Source: Lutibacter litoralis
GTDB lineage: Bacteria > Bacteroidota > Bacteroidia > Flavobacteriales > Flavobacteriaceae
NCBI RefSeq assembly: GCF_014646675.1
Contig: NZ_BMNS01000004.1
Coordinates: 344,953-408,952, forward strand
Length of the DNA stretch: 64,000 bases
Direction: 5' to 3'
Shown here piece by piece: positions 27,826 to 39,500 of the stretch (position 1 is its first letter; every line of letters begins with the position of its first letter). Below the pieces are notes generated by a model. That model was given only the letters and a program-made list of their open reading frames with translations. It had not been told where the DNA came from and made no database searches. Both the position numbers and the translations under genes were made by a program.

Positions 27826-27917
27826 AAAAAATTTTGTTCTTAATGTTCTGCTTTAAGGTAAAGTTAAGAATTTTAAATTAAAAAAAGAATGATTTTTTAT
27901 AATTAAAAAATTGTTAG

Positions 27918-27925
27918 TATATTTG
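27918..27925 (+). promoter_or_regulatory. -7 promoter element of the rimP-nusA-infB operon
   Basis: TATATTTG matches TAnnTTTG. A T-rich TTTA at 27896-27899 lies 18 bases upstream as a weak -33. Transcription from here would start near 27932 and run straight through the hairpin at 27954-27979. Confidence 0.6.
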
Positions 27926-27953
27926 CACCGAATTATTACAGAATAGAGGATTG

Positions 27954-27979
27954 GAGGGGACGTAAAGTCCCCTCTTTTT
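27954..27979 (+). promoter_or_regulatory. Terminator-like hairpin in the rimP leader (candidate attenuator)
   Basis: GAGGGGAC (27954-27961) pairs perfectly with GTCCCCTC (27967-27974) around a GTAAA loop and is followed at once by five T. The stem is GC-rich in a very AT-rich region and ends 14 bases before the rimP ATG. No plus-strand gene lies upstream that would need a terminator here, since the neighbouring gene is divergent and nadE ends about 970 bases away. The hairpin therefore belongs to the leader of rimP-nusA-infB, whose products include the termination factor NusA. Confidence 0.75.
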
Positions 27980-27987
27980 ATAAAATA

Positions 27988-28452
27988 ATGGATAAAACTA
28001 AAATTATAGATTTAGTAGATCAAGCACTAAAAGAAAACTCTGCGTTATTTTTAATTGATCTAAAATTTTTACCTGACAATAAAATTTACGTTGAGGTAGA
28101 TGGAGATAACGGTATTGCTTTAACTGAATGCATTAGAATTAGCAGAGCCGTTGAGCATAATTTAGATAGAGAGGAAGAAGATTTTTCTTTAGAAGTAACA
28201 TCGCCTGATATAGCAAACCCTCTAAAAGTAAAACGACAATATTTAAAAAATATTAATCGTATTCTGCAAGTTAAGTTAATTAACAATTCAAACGTTGAAG
28301 GAAAACTTATAAACGTAAATGAAGAAGATATAGAGTTAGAATGGAAAGTACGGGAACCAAAACCAATAGGTAAAGGTAAAATTACAGTTGTAAAAAAAGC
28401 AATAATACCATTTGTGGATATTTTAGAAGCAAAAGTGAAAGTAATATTTTAA
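27988..28452 (+). CDS. rimP: Ribosome maturation factor RimP
   Basis: A 154-residue RimP, needed for maturation of the 30S subunit. The two-domain fold is recognisable: GIALTECIRISRAVEHNLDRE and FSLEVTSPDIANPLK, then a C-terminal SH3-like strand-rich part (GKLINVNEEDIELEWK). It is the first gene of the conserved rimP-nusA-infB operon, 12 bases before nusA, behind a leader hairpin that looks like a terminator. Confidence 0.93.
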   Translation: MDKTKIIDLVDQALKENSALFLIDLKFLPDNKIYVEVDGDNGIALTECIRISRAVEHNLDREEEDFSLEVTSPDIANPLKVKRQYLKNINRILQVKLINNSNVEGKLINVNEEDIELEWKVREPKPIGKGKITVVKKAIIPFVDILEAKVKVIF

Positions 28453-28464
28453 TTAAATGAATGC

Positions 28465-29724
28465 ATGGAAAATATAGCATTAATTGAGTCATTTTCAGAG
28501 TTTAAAGGAGATAAAAATATTGATAGAGTTACCCTAATGTCAATACTTGAAGAAGTATTTAGAGCAGCTTTAAAAAGAAAATTCGGGTCTGATGATAACT
28601 TTGATATTATTATAAATCCAGATAAAGGTGATTTAGAAATTTGGAGAAACAGAGTAGTTGTAGCAGACGGAATGTCTGAAGATGATAATGAAGAAATTGA
28701 ACTTTCAGAGGCAAGAAAGATTGAACCAGATTTTGAAATTGGTGAAGATGTTTCTGAAGAAGTGAAACTAATTGACTTAGGTAGAAGAGCAATTTTAGCA
28801 TTGCGTCAAAATCTTATTTCAAAAATTCATGAGCACGATAGTACGAACACCTTTAAACACTTTAAAGAATTAGAAGGAGATATTTATAGTGCTGAAGTGC
28901 ATCACATTCGACACAACGCAATTATATTATTAGATGATGATGGAAATGAAATTGTTTTACCAAAAAGTGAACAAATTCGTTCAGATTATTTTAGAAAAGG
29001 AGAATCGGTTCGTGGAATTATAAAAACTGTAGAATTACGCGGTAACAAACCAGTTATTATTTTATCAAGAACATCACCTCAATTCTTAGAAAAATTATTT
29101 GAACAAGAAATTCCTGAAGTATTTGATGGTTTAATTACCATAGAAGGTGTTGCCAGAATACCAGGTGAAAAAGCAAAAGTTGCTGTAGATTCTTACGATG
29201 ATAGAATTGACCCAGTTGGAGCCTGTGTAGGTATGAAAGGTTCTCGTATTCACGGAATTGTACGTGAATTAGGAAATGAAAACATAGATGTAATTAACTT
29301 CACAAAAAATACACAATTATTTATTTCTAGAGCTTTAAGTCCTGCCAAAGTTGTTTCTATGAAAATTCATGACGAGGAAGGCAGAGAAGATGGTAAAAAA
29401 GGAAGGGTTGATGTATATTTATTGCCAGAAGAAGTTTCAAAAGCAATTGGTAAAAACGGAGTAAACATCCGTTTAGCATCGCAACTAACAGGGTACGAAT
29501 TAGATGTTCAACGTGAAGGTGTTGAAGCTGAAGATGATGTAGAGTTAACAGAATTCTCAGATGAGATAGAAGCTTGGGTAATTCAAGAATTCAAAAAAAT
29601 AGGTTTAGATACTGCACGTAGTGTACTTGAAAAAGATGTAGCTGAACTTTTAAAAAGAACTGATTTAGAAGAGGAGACTATTTTAGAGGTTCAAAAAATA
29701 TTAAAAGAAGAATTTGAAGATTAA
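28465..29724 (+). CDS. nusA: Transcription termination/antitermination factor NusA
   Basis: A 419-residue NusA that binds RNA polymerase and modulates pausing and termination. An N-terminal polymerase-binding domain ([27 protein letters not shown]) is followed by an S1 domain (about 130-200) and two KH domains (about 225-350): [14 protein letters not shown] with [13 protein letters not shown], and [20 protein letters not shown]. It lacks the C-terminal acidic repeats found in E. coli, which is usual outside Proteobacteria. As product of the second gene behind a terminator-like leader hairpin, it could regulate its own operon. Confidence 0.95.
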   Translation: MENIALIESFSEFKGDKNIDRVTLMSILEEVFRAALKRKFGSDDNFDIIINPDKGDLEIWRNRVVVADGMSEDDNEEIELSEARKIEPDFEIGEDVSEEVKLIDLGRRAILALRQNLISKIHEHDSTNTFKHFKELEGDIYSAEVHHIRHNAIILLDDDGNEIVLPKSEQIRSDYFRKGESVRGIIKTVELRGNKPVIILSRTSPQFLEKLFEQEIPEVFDGLITIEGVARIPGEKAKVAVDSYDDRIDPVGACVGMKGSRIHGIVRELGNENIDVINFTKNTQLFISRALSPAKVVSMKIHDEEGREDGKKGRVDVYLLPEEVSKAIGKNGVNIRLASQLTGYELDVQREGVEAEDDVELTEFSDEIEAWVIQEFKKIGLDTARSVLEKDVAELLKRTDLEEETILEVQKILKEEFED

Positions 29725-29765
29725 TCTTTAAATTTTCAACAACAAATAGGCTAAAAATAAATTAT

Positions 29766-32669
29766 ATGGCTGACAACAAAACATTGAGATTAAACAAAGT
29801 ATTACGCGAATTAAACATTTCGTTAGATAGAGCCGTTGAGCACTTAACAAATCATGGATTTGAAATTGAGGCGCGACCGACTACAAAAATATCTAATAAA
29901 GAGTACAATGTATTACTAGATGGTTTTCAGACTGATAGGAATAAAAAGGCAGCTTCAAAAGAAGTCAGTGAAGAAAAGAGAAAAGAAAAGGAAGCCCTAA
30001 GAATTGCTCTTGAAGAAAAGATGGAAAAACAACGTCTTGAAGAAGAAGCTAAAAAAGTTGTTGTAAAAGCCAAAGCAGAAAAATTAGAGTTAAAAACCGT
30101 TGGGAAAATAGATATTGAACCTAAAAAGGAAGAACCAAGTACTCCTGAGGTTGAAGCTTCTAAACCAGTTGTTGAAGAAGAGGTTAAAGAAGAAGCTCCT
30201 AAAAAGTCTGAAGAAGTTAAAAAGGTTATTGCTGAAACTCCAAAAGTTGTTGAAGCAAAACAAGAAACTCCTAAAAAGGAAGCGCCGAAAGACGCCCCTA
30301 AAAAAGTTGAAAAAGAAGCTTCCCCTAAAGTTTCAAAAGAGACTACGGTTAAAAAAGAAGTTCCTAAAATTACAAAACCAAAAATTGTTGAGCCAGTTGT
30401 AAAAAAAGAGGAAAAACCTGTAAAAGAAGATAAAAAACCTTCTGAAACTGTAGAATCTTCAGAACCTGCAACACCTCAAACAATTGAAACTCAATATAAA
30501 AAATTATCAGGGCCAAAAATAACAGGTAAAACAATTGATTTAAAACAATTTGAAAAACCTAAAAAGAAGAAACCTGAACCAGCAGCGAAAAAAGAAAAAA
30601 CTGCTGATGCAAATAAAAAGAAACGCCGTAGAATTGTTAAAAAAGCACCTACTCAAGGAGGAGCTAGAAGACCTGGAGGTGCGCCACAAAGTAGAGGTGG
30701 AAACCAAAGAGGTCCATTAAGAGGTGGTCCTAGAAAACCTATAGTAAAAGAAGAACCATCTGAAGCTGAAGTTCAAAAACAAGTAAGAGAAACTCTAGAA
30801 AAACTTCAAGGTAAATCCAAAAAAGGAAAAGGAGCAAAATACAGACGTGATAAAAGAGATCAACATCGTCAACAAACGGAGATAGATCAAGAATTACAAG
30901 CAGCAGAAAGTAAAGTACTTAAGGTTACTGAATTTGTTACAGTTAGTGAAATTGCAACAATGATGAGTATACCTGTTACAAACATTATTTCTACTTGTAT
31001 GTCTCTAGGAATGATGGTAACTATGAACCAACGTTTAGACGCAGAAACATTAACAATTGTTGCTGAAGAATTTGACTATACAGTTGATTTTATTGGTGCA
31101 GAAGTTGAAGAATCTATTGAAGAACATCAAGATACTGAAGAGGAATTAGAAAATAGAGCACCTGTTATTACAGTAATGGGACACGTAGATCACGGTAAAA
31201 CATCTTTATTAGATTATATTCGTGAAGAAAACGTAATTGCTGGAGAATCTGGTGGAATTACCCAACACATTGGCGCTTATGGTGTACAACTAAAAAGCGG
31301 ACACAAAATCGCGTTTTTAGATACTCCTGGTCACGAAGCCTTTACGGCAATGCGTGCACGTGGTGGACAAGTTGCAGATATTGTAATTATAGTTGTTGCA
31401 GCTGATGATGATGTTATGCCACAAACAAAAGAAGCAATCAGCCACGCACAAGCTGCAGGTGTACCAATTATATTTGCAATAAATAAGATTGACAAACCTA
31501 CTTCAAATCCAGAAAAAATTAAAGAACAACTTTCACAAATGAATTTGTTAGTTGAAGATTGGGGTGGTAAAATACAATCACATGATATTTCTGCTAAAAC
31601 TGGTTTAGGAGTAGATGATTTACTTGAAAAAGTAATTTTAGAAGCTGAAATGTTAGATTTAAAAGCAAATCCAAATAAAAATGCTGTTGGAACTGTAGTT
31701 GAAGCTTTATTGGATAAAGGTCGTGGATATGTTTCAACTATTTTAGTACAAGAAGGTACTTTAAAAATTGGAGATTATATGCTAGCTGGTAAACATAGTG
31801 GAAAAATAAAAGCTATGTTTGATGAGCGCGGAAACAATATGCAAAATGCAGGTCCTTCTACACCAGTATCAATATTAGGTTTAGATGGAGCTCCACAAGC
31901 TGGTGATAGATTTCACGTTTTTGAAGACGAAAAAGAAGCAAAACAACTTGCTACAAAACGTTCTCAATTACAACGTGAACAATCTGTTAGAACCCAACGT
32001 CATATTACTTTAGATGAAATTGGACGAAGAATTGCATTAGGAGACTTTAAAGAATTGAACATTATATTAAAAGGTGATGTTGATGGTTCTGTAGAAGCCT
32101 TAACTGATTCATTCCAGAAATTATCTACAGATGAAATTCAAGTAAATATTATTCATAAAGGTGTTGGTGCCATTACAGAATCTGATGTATTATTAGCTTC
32201 TGCATCTGATGCCATAATTGTTGGATTTAACGTTAGACCATCTGGTAATGCAAGAATGTTAGCTGATAATGAAGAAATTGATGTAAGAACATATTCAATT
32301 ATTTATGATGCAATTAACGATCTTCGTGATGCAATGGAAGGTATGTTGTCTGCTGAGATTAAAGAAGAAGTTACAGGTAATGTTGAAATTAGAGAAGTTT
32401 ATAAAATTTCTAAAGTGGGTAACATTGCTGGTTGTATGGTAACCAGCGGAAAAATCTATAGAAATTCTAAAATTAGAATTATTAGAGATAGTGTAGTTAT
32501 TCATTCAGGTGAATTAACTTCTTTAAAACGATTTAAAGATGATGCGAAAGAAGTTGCCAAGGGATATGATTGTGGTATTCAAATAAAGAACTTCAACAAT
32601 ATTGAAGTTGGTGATGTGATTGAAGCCTACCAAGAAGTTGAAGTTAAAAAGAAATTAAAGAAAAATTAA
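29766..32669 (+). CDS. infB: Translation initiation factor IF-2
   Basis: A 967-residue IF-2, the GTPase that brings initiator tRNA to the 30S subunit. The N-terminal IF2_N-like start ([19 protein letters not shown]) is followed by a long low-complexity Lys/Glu/Pro region (about 55-300) and an Arg/Gly-rich patch ([12 protein letters not shown]). The G domain begins near residue 470 ([37 protein letters not shown]). Domains II-IV follow, ending in [17 protein letters not shown]. The Lys/Pro-rich stretch makes spurious open frames in other registers. It is the last gene of the rimP operon, closed by a strong terminator. Confidence 0.97.
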   Translation: MADNKTLRLNKVLRELNISLDRAVEHLTNHGFEIEARPTTKISNKEYNVLLDGFQTDRNKKAASKEVSEEKRKEKEALRIALEEKMEKQRLEEEAKKVVVKAKAEKLELKTVGKIDIEPKKEEPSTPEVEASKPVVEEEVKEEAPKKSEEVKKVIAETPKVVEAKQETPKKEAPKDAPKKVEKEASPKVSKETTVKKEVPKITKPKIVEPVVKKEEKPVKEDKKPSETVESSEPATPQTIETQYKKLSGPKITGKTIDLKQFEKPKKKKPEPAAKKEKTADANKKKRRRIVKKAPTQGGARRPGGAPQSRGGNQRGPLRGGPRKPIVKEEPSEAEVQKQVRETLEKLQGKSKKGKGAKYRRDKRDQHRQQTEIDQELQAAESKVLKVTEFVTVSEIATMMSIPVTNIISTCMSLGMMVTMNQRLDAETLTIVAEEFDYTVDFIGAEVEESIEEHQDTEEELENRAPVITVMGHVDHGKTSLLDYIREENVIAGESGGITQHIGAYGVQLKSGHKIAFLDTPGHEAFTAMRARGGQVADIVIIVVAADDDVMPQTKEAISHAQAAGVPIIFAINKIDKPTSNPEKIKEQLSQMNLLVEDWGGKIQSHDISAKTGLGVDDLLEKVILEAEMLDLKANPNKNAVGTVVEALLDKGRGYVSTILVQEGTLKIGDYMLAGKHSGKIKAMFDERGNNMQNAGPSTPVSILGLDGAPQAGDRFHVFEDEKEAKQLATKRSQLQREQSVRTQRHITLDEIGRRIALGDFKELNIILKGDVDGSVEALTDSFQKLSTDEIQVNIIHKGVGAITESDVLLASASDAIIVGFNVRPSGNARMLADNEEIDVRTYSIIYDAINDLRDAMEGMLSAEIKEEVTGNVEIREVYKISKVGNIAGCMVTSGKIYRNSKIRIIRDSVVIHSGELTSLKRFKDDAKEVAKGYDCGIQIKNFNNIEVGDVIEAYQEVEVKKKLKKN

Positions 32670-32692
32670 TATAATTTCTAACTTTATAAAAC

Positions 32693-32725
32693 AAAAAAAT
32701 CGAGGCTATAAACCTCGATTTTTTT
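32693..32725. terminator. Bidirectional terminator between infB and rlmN
   Basis: AAAAAATCGAGG and CCTCGATTTTTT form a stem around a 7-base loop, with A-tract and T-tract flanks, between two convergent genes. It can serve both strands. Confidence 0.9.
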
Positions 32726-32771
32726 GTTTTATATCAAAATATCAATAATATAAATTGATATTGTTTTTAAT

Positions 32772-33812
32772 TTAACTTTTCTTATTTGCCAATTGTCCAC
32801 AAGCAGCATCAATATCCTTACCTCTACTTCTACGTACATTTACAATAATATCATTCATTTCTAAAATGCTAATATAATCGTCTATGGTTTGAGGTTTTGC
32901 CTGTTGAAAGTCTCCATCATCAATTGGATTATATTCAATTAAATTCACTTTACAAGGCACATATTTACAAAACTTAACCAATGCTTGTATGGCTTCTTTT
33001 GAATCGTTTATTCCTTCCCAAACAACATACTCATAAGTAACTCTACTATTTGTTTTTGCATACCAATATTCTAAAGACTCTTTTAAATCTATTAAAGGAA
33101 ATGCTTTACTAAAAGGCATTATTTCTGATCTAACCTCATCAATTGCAGAGTGTAACGAGACTGCTAAATTAAATTTAACATCATCATCTGCTAATTTTTT
33201 AATCATTTTTGGAACTCCTGAAGTAGAAACCGTAATACGTTTTGGAGACATTCCTAAACCTTCTTCCGAAGTTATTTTTTCTATAGACTTAAGTACATTG
33301 TTGTAGTTCATCAATGGTTCTCCCATTCCCATAAAAACAATGTTTGATAACTTATGATTGTAATACAATAAACTTTCTTGATTTATTGCTGCAACTTGAT
33401 CAAAAATTTCATCGGGATTTAAATTACGCATTTTCTTTAAACGTGCAGTTGCACAAAAACTACAATCTAAACTACAACCAACCTGACTAGATACACAGGC
33501 AGTTGTTCTACTTCCTGTTGGAATTAAAACAGATTCCACAACCAAACCATCATGTAAACGCACAGCATTTTTTACAGTTCCATCCGAACTACGTTGCATA
33601 TCATCAACCTGAATATGGTTAATTACAAAATGAGTTTCAAGCATTTGACGTGTCTCTTTTGAAATATTTGTCATATCATCAAAAGAATGCGCACTTTTAC
33701 TCCATAACCATTCATACACTTGATTTCCTCTAAACGCCTTATCTCCATTTGCAACAAAAAAATCTCGTAATTCGGTTTTAGTTAATGCTCGTATGTCCTT
33801 TTTTATACTCAT
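32772..33812 (-). CDS. rlmN: 23S rRNA (A2503)/tRNA C2-methyltransferase RlmN
   Basis: A 346-residue radical SAM methyltransferase that methylates A2503 of 23S rRNA and A37 of some tRNAs. The 4Fe-4S cysteines are C113-C117-C120 (GCSLDCSFCATARL). The two reaction cysteines expected in the RlmN mechanism are C106 (TTACVSSQ) and C338 (DAACGQLA). GMGEPLMNYNNV and SLHSAIDEVRSEIMP are also standard. It is followed on the same strand by no gene before the infB terminator; queA lies upstream. Confidence 0.96.
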   Translation of the reverse strand: MSIKKDIRALTKTELRDFFVANGDKAFRGNQVYEWLWSKSAHSFDDMTNISKETRQMLETHFVINHIQVDDMQRSSDGTVKNAVRLHDGLVVESVLIPTGSRTTACVSSQVGCSLDCSFCATARLKKMRNLNPDEIFDQVAAINQESLLYYNHKLSNIVFMGMGEPLMNYNNVLKSIEKITSEEGLGMSPKRITVSTSGVPKMIKKLADDDVKFNLAVSLHSAIDEVRSEIMPFSKAFPLIDLKESLEYWYAKTNSRVTYEYVVWEGINDSKEAIQALVKFCKYVPCKVNLIEYNPIDDGDFQQAKPQTIDDYISILEMNDIIVNVRRSRGKDIDAACGQLANKKS

Positions 33813-33837
33813 TTATAGTTTAGGTTTAGAAAAAAAT

Positions 33838-33905
33838 TGTCTAAAAAGTATAAATATTAACATTCTGAACTAGTTTCAGGCAGACGAACACACACTTTTT
33901 AGACA
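33838..33905. repeat. Inverted-repeat element with REP-like core upstream of rlmN
   Basis: Perfect 12-base arms TGTCTAAAAAGT (33838-33849) and ACTTTTTAGACA (33894-33905) enclose 44 bases. The interior holds CTGAACTAGTTTCAG, a compact near-palindrome resembling the CTGAAC...TTCAG intergenic repeats of Bacteroidota genomes. It lies between rlmN and queA, 25 bases from the rlmN start, and would be transcribed in the rlmN leader. Confidence 0.5.
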
Positions 33906-33932
33906 CTTATAACTTTAAAAAAATAATATTTT

Positions 33933-34982
33933 TTATATAATTAACATCGCATCTCCATACGAGTAAAATTTATAACCTTCTTTTACAGCTTCTTCATAAG
34001 CTTCCATTAAAAAATCATATCCAGCAAAAGCAGCAGCCATCATCATTAAAGTAGATTTTGGAGTATGAAAATTTGTAATCATACAATTTGCTATACTAAA
34101 ATCATAAGGAGGAAAGATAAATTTATTAGTCCAACCATTAAAAGAATTTAAATGATTATTTGAAGATACAGAACTTTCCATTGCTCTCATAACTGTTGTT
34201 CCAACTGCGCAAACTCTTCTTTTAGTATCTATTGCATTATTTACAATTTCAACCGTTTCATCAGGAATAATAGCTTGTTCAGAATCCATTTTATGCTTTG
34301 ATAAATCTTCAACTTCAACAGCACTAAAAGTACCTAAACCAACATGCAATGTAACTTCTGCAAAATCTACACCTTTAATTTCTAAACGTTTCATTAAGTG
34401 TTTAGAAAAGTGTAAACCTGCAGTTGGAGCAGCAACGGCACCTTCGTGCTTCGCATAAATTGTTTGGTAACGTTCCTCATCATCTTCATTAACTTCTCTT
34501 TTAATATATTTTGGAAGTGGAGTTTCTCCTAATTCTTCCAATTTCTTTCTAAATTCTTCGTAAGAACCATCATATAAAAAACGTAAAGTTCTACCTCTTG
34601 AAGTTGTATTATCAATAACTTCTGCAACTAAACTTTCGTCATCACCGAAAAATAATTTGTTACCAATTCTTATTTTTCTAGCTGGATCTACCAATACATC
34701 CCATAACCTACTTTCTGCATTTAATTCTCTTAGTAAAAATACTTCTATTCTAGCACCAGTTTTTTCTTTTTCACCATACATACGGGCAGGAAAAACCTTT
34801 GTGTTATTTAAAACCATTAAATCTCCTTCATCAAAATAATTGATTAAATCTTTAAATTGTTTATGCTCAATTGTTTTTTCTTTTCTATTCAACACCATTA
34901 AACGTGATTCATCTCTGTGCTCTGCAGGATATTCAGCTAATAAATCTTCTGGTAATTCAAATTTAAAATGTGATAATTTCAT
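33933..34982 (-). CDS. queA: S-adenosylmethionine:tRNA ribosyltransferase-isomerase QueA
   Basis: A 349-residue QueA, which transfers the ribosyl part of SAM to preQ1 in tRNA to make epoxyqueuosine. Recognised segments are [67 protein letters not shown] and the C-terminal [10 protein letters not shown]. The gene is in line with rlmN and aroA on the minus strand; a promoter about 100 bases upstream indicates a separate transcript from aroA. Confidence 0.96.
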   Translation of the reverse strand: MKLSHFKFELPEDLLAEYPAEHRDESRLMVLNRKEKTIEHKQFKDLINYFDEGDLMVLNNTKVFPARMYGEKEKTGARIEVFLLRELNAESRLWDVLVDPARKIRIGNKLFFGDDESLVAEVIDNTTSRGRTLRFLYDGSYEEFRKKLEELGETPLPKYIKREVNEDDEERYQTIYAKHEGAVAAPTAGLHFSKHLMKRLEIKGVDFAEVTLHVGLGTFSAVEVEDLSKHKMDSEQAIIPDETVEIVNNAIDTKRRVCAVGTTVMRAMESSVSSNNHLNSFNGWTNKFIFPPYDFSIANCMITNFHTPKSTLMMMAAAFAGYDFLMEAYEEAVKEGYKFYSYGDAMLII

Positions 34983-35084
34983 ATGTGATTTTTAGTATTT
35001 TTTAATATTACAAAAAGTTAAAAATAGTTCTTAAAATCAGAAAATTTAAGTAAGCTATTTTGTTCGTTTTTAATTAAGTGAGCG

Positions 35085-35117
35085 CAAATATACAACATCG
35101 GCATAGGCGTTGTCAAG
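35085..35117 (-). promoter_or_regulatory. queA promoter (-33/-7)
   Basis: On the minus strand, TATATTTG (35085-35092) fits the -7 consensus and CTTG (35114-35117) gives a -33 TTG at 21-base spacing. This leaves a leader of about 100 bases before queA. Confidence 0.5.
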
Positions 35118-35218
35118 TGATTTGCAATAAATTTTAAGTATCGAAAGTTTTAAAAGCTAAAAATTTAACTGTTTAGTCCCTATAATTAACTAATTCAAGC
35201 AAAATAAATTAGCATTTG

Positions 35219-36439
35219 TTAATTATTAATTGTCAACTGTTTAAAGTCTTTCCAAAAAGTTGGGTACGATTTTGAAACTACATTTGGATCTTCAATTTGT
35301 AAAGGAACTTTTAAAGCCAAAGGTGCAAAAGCCATCGCCATTCTATGATCATCGTAAGTTGCGATAGCAATATTTTCATTTATTTTGGTTGAAACTTTTA
35401 ATTGCAGAGTTTCATTGGTTATTTCAACCTTCCCTCCTAGTTTTTCAATTTCTGTTTTTAAAGCCACTAACCTATCGGTTTCTTTTATTTTTAATGTATG
35501 AAGTCCCGTTAAAAAACACTCCAATCCTAAGCCAAAACACGTTACTGCAATGGTTTGCGCAATATCTGGAGCTCCAATTAAATTTAAATCTATTAATTCT
35601 GAAGGATTTAATTTTCCAGTATTTTTCAACGTTATAGTGTTCTTTTCAAAAGTGGTTTCAACTCCTAAATTCTTATAAATTTCAGACAACACAGAATCGC
35701 CTTGTAAACTTGTCTTTTTGTAAGACGACAATGTTATTTCAGAATTCGGACTCAACGCACACAAGCTATAATAATAGGATGCTGAGCTCCAATCAGATTC
35801 TACAACTATTGTTTTTTCTTCAATTGTTGGTTTTGGATGAATTGAAATAATATTTTTTCTCCAAGAATAATCAATACCTAATTCCCCTAACAATTGCAAA
35901 GTCATTTTAATATATGGCACAGAAGTAACTTCGCCTTTAAACTTTAACTGCAAACCGTTTTTTAATGTTGGTGCAATTAATAATAATGAAGAAATGTACT
36001 GGCTACTTACATTTCCTTCAATTTCAACACTATCTTTTATTAGTTTTTTTCCTAAAATTTTTAAAGGAGGAAATCCTTCCTTTTCTATATATTCAATATC
36101 AGCACCTAAATCTCTTAAAGCATCTACAAGAATTTTAATAGGTCTGTTTTTCATTCTATGTGAACCGGTTAACACTATTTCAGAATTTTCTTTTACCGAA
36201 AAATAAGATGTTAAAAATCGCATTGCCGTACCTGCATGTCCAATATTAATTTCATATGAAGTACTTGCCAACGCTTTTTCCATTAGTTTGGAATCATCAG
36301 AATTTGAGATATTCTCAATCTTTAAATTTGAATAAAACTGCTGTAAAATCAGTAATCTGTTCGTCTCACTTTTTGAACCAGTAATTTGAATAGTTCCGTT
36401 TACTGAATTTTTTATTTTATCAATTTTCAACAATTCCAT
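35219..36439 (-). CDS. aroA: 3-phosphoshikimate 1-carboxyvinyltransferase (EPSP synthase)
   Basis: A 406-residue EPSP synthase of the shikimate pathway (phosphoenolpyruvate plus shikimate-3-phosphate). Motifs are ITGSKSETNRLLIL, GHAGTAMRFLT, ESDWSSASYY and TYDDHRMAMAFAPLAL, all matching the active site. It is somewhat shorter than E. coli AroA (427), as is common in Bacteroidota. It is divergent from the BNR-repeat protein gene with 81 bases between them. Confidence 0.95.
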   Translation of the reverse strand: MELLKIDKIKNSVNGTIQITGSKSETNRLLILQQFYSNLKIENISNSDDSKLMEKALASTSYEINIGHAGTAMRFLTSYFSVKENSEIVLTGSHRMKNRPIKILVDALRDLGADIEYIEKEGFPPLKILGKKLIKDSVEIEGNVSSQYISSLLLIAPTLKNGLQLKFKGEVTSVPYIKMTLQLLGELGIDYSWRKNIISIHPKPTIEEKTIVVESDWSSASYYYSLCALSPNSEITLSSYKKTSLQGDSVLSEIYKNLGVETTFEKNTITLKNTGKLNPSELIDLNLIGAPDIAQTIAVTCFGLGLECFLTGLHTLKIKETDRLVALKTEIEKLGGKVEITNETLQLKVSTKINENIAIATYDDHRMAMAFAPLALKVPLQIEDPNVVSKSYPTFWKDFKQLTINN

Positions 36440-36520
36440 AAGTGATAATTTATACTTAATTATAAAATATATTTTTTAGCTTTACTAATCATTTAATTTC
36501 AAACAATCTAACCAAACATC

Positions 36521-39500
36521 ATGAAAAAATACTTTTTACTACTAAGCTGTTTTATTTTTATTTCAGCCCACAAAGTTAATGCTCAAAAAATAGTATCCAA
36601 ATTTAGTAAAGAATATTACAAATCTATTGAGTATCGTAATATTGGACCATTTAGAGGTGGTAGAAGTGCCGCAGTTACTGGTGTACCAAACAAAGCAAAT
36701 TTGTATTATTTTGGTGCAACTGGTGGTGGTGTTTGGAAAACAACTGATGCTGGTAATACTTGGAGTAATATTTCAGATGGTTTTTTTGGCGGATCGGTTG
36801 GTGCAGTTGCGGTAAGTGAATCTGATACCAATGTGATTTATGTTGGTAATGGTGAAGTAACTGTGCGGGGAAATGTTTCTTCTGGTGATGGAATGTGGAA
36901 ATCTGTAAATGCAGGAAAAACTTGGGAACAAATTGGCTTAAAAAATTCAAGACATATTCCAAGAGTTAGAATCCACCCTAAAAATTCAGATATTGTTTTT
37001 ACAGCAGTTTTGGGCGATTTGTACAAACCAACACAAGAAAGAGGTGTTTACAAATCTATTAATGGAGGAAAAAATTGGAAAAAAGTACTGTTTTCTAATG
37101 AAAATGCTGGTGCAGTTGATTTGATTTTTGACCCAACAAATCCACGTATTTTATATGCTTCAACTTGGAATGTAAGAAGAACTCCTTATAGTTTATCAAG
37201 TGGTGGCGAAGGTTCAGCACTTTGGAAAAGTACTGATGAAGGTGAAACTTGGACAAACATTTCAACAAATGAAGGATTGCCAGAAGGTATTTGGGGAATT
37301 AGCGGCATTGCAGTTTCTCCAGTTAATTCGGACATTGTTTGGGCGTTAATAGAAAATAAGAATGGTGGAATATACAAATCTTTAGATGCTGGTAAAACCT
37401 GGAAATTAATTAATCCCGAACGTAAGTTACGTCAACGTGCATGGTATTATACACGTATTTATGCCGATACACAAGATGAAAATACTGTGTATGTAATGAA
37501 TGTGCAATACCATCAATCTAAAGACGGTGGCAAAACATTTAAAACATTTAATGCTCCACACGGAGACCATCACGATTTATGGATTGCACCAGAAGATAAC
37601 CAACGTATGATTATTGCTGATGATGGAGGCGCCCAAGTAAGTTTTGATGCTGGTGAAAATTGGAGTACCTATTACAATCAGCCAACTTCTCAATTTTATA
37701 GAGTTGTTACCGATAATCATTTTCCTTATAGAATTTATGGAGCGCAGCAAGACAATTCAACAGTTAGAATTTCACACAGAACTAATGGGGGAACAATTGA
37801 AGAAAGTGATTGGGAAAGTACTGCAGGTGGCGAAAGTGCTCATATTGCCGTAGATCCTTTAAATAATGATATTGTTTATGGTGGAAGTTATGGTGGATTG
37901 CTTACCCGAGTAAATCATAAAACTGCAGAAAGAAGAGTAATTAATGTTTGGCCTGATGATCCAATGGGTCATGGTGCTGAAGATATGAAATATCGTTTTC
38001 AATGGAATTATCCTATTTTCTTTTCTCCACACAATGCAAAAAAGATGTATACTACTTCTAATTTTGTTCATGTAACTTATAATGAAGGCCAATCTTTTGA
38101 AATAATCAGCCCAGATTTAACCAGAAACGATCCAAAAACATTAGGACCTTCCGGTGGACCAATTACAAAAGACAATACTGGCGTTGAATATTACGGAACT
38201 ATTTTTGCCGCAGTAGAATCTCCTTTTGAAAAGGATTTAATTTGGACGGGTTCAGATGATGGGCTGGTTTATATTGCAAAAGATGGTGGTAAAAACTGGA
38301 CTAATGTAACTCCTAAAAAAATGCCTGAATGGACAATGATTAACTGTATTGAAGTTGACCCATTTACGGCTGGTGGTGCTTATATTGTAGGAACTAAATA
38401 CAAATTAGGAGATTACACACCTTATATTTATAAAACAGAAGATTATGGTAAAACATGGAAATTAATTACAACCGGTATTGCTTCAGAACATTTTACTAGA
38501 GTTTTACGAAGTGATCCTAATAAAAAAGGTTTGTTATATGCTGGAACTGAAAATGGCATGTACATTAGTTTTGATGATGGCGCTAACTGGTCACCTTTTC
38601 AGTTAAATTTACCAATTGTTCCTATTACAGCTTTAACTATAAAAAACAACAATCTAATAGTAGCAACCCAAGGAAGAAGCTTTTGGATTATTGATGATTT
38701 AACACCACTTCACCAGTTAAACGAAACGCTAATTTCAAAAGAAGCTTTTTTATTTAAACCAATGGATAGTTACAGAATGGGAGGAAGTAACAAAAAATCT
38801 AAAACTGCTGGACAAAATCATCCCGGAGGTGTAATTGTAAATTATTTTGTTAAAAACCTTCAAAAAGAAGATACTTTAAGTTTGTCCTTTTTTGAAAAAG
38901 ATGGAAAGCATATAAAAACCTTTTCAACAAAACCAGATGAGAGTCAGGATGAAGAAAAATTTAAGGCCGTAAAAGGTGCAAATAGTTTTAATTGGAATAT
39001 GCAATATCCTAATGCCGAAAAGGTAAAAGGGATGATTTTATGGTGGGCATCTTTAAAAGGTCCAAAAGCCTTACCTGGTGAATATATAGTTAAAATGGAT
39101 TTGAATGGAAAGCAAGTTTCTGAACAAAGCTTTAATTTATTAATAGATCCAAGAAGTACTGCGACCAAAGAAGATTTAGTAGCACAATTTAATTTTATCA
39201 TTGAAATTCAAGAAAAATTAACTGAAATTCATAAAACATTAAAAAATATAACCAAGATTAAGACTCAAATAAATCAATTAAAAAGTTCAATTTCTGACAA
39301 GAAAAAAAATAAAGAAATTATTGAATTGGCAGATAAAATTGTTAAAGGTTTAACCAAACATGAAAACGAATTATACCAAACAAAAAGTAAAAGTAATCAA
39401 GACCCATTAAATTTTCCAATTAAATTAAATAACAAATTGGCACATTTAAATTCGTTAAGTTCTATCGGAGATTTTAAACCAACTGACCAGTCGGTTGAAT

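Noticed and set aside
30115..30402. A Lys/Leu-rich open frame inside infB
   Set aside because: It is the out-of-register reading of the Lys/Glu/Pro low-complexity region of IF-2, with no promoter or homology.
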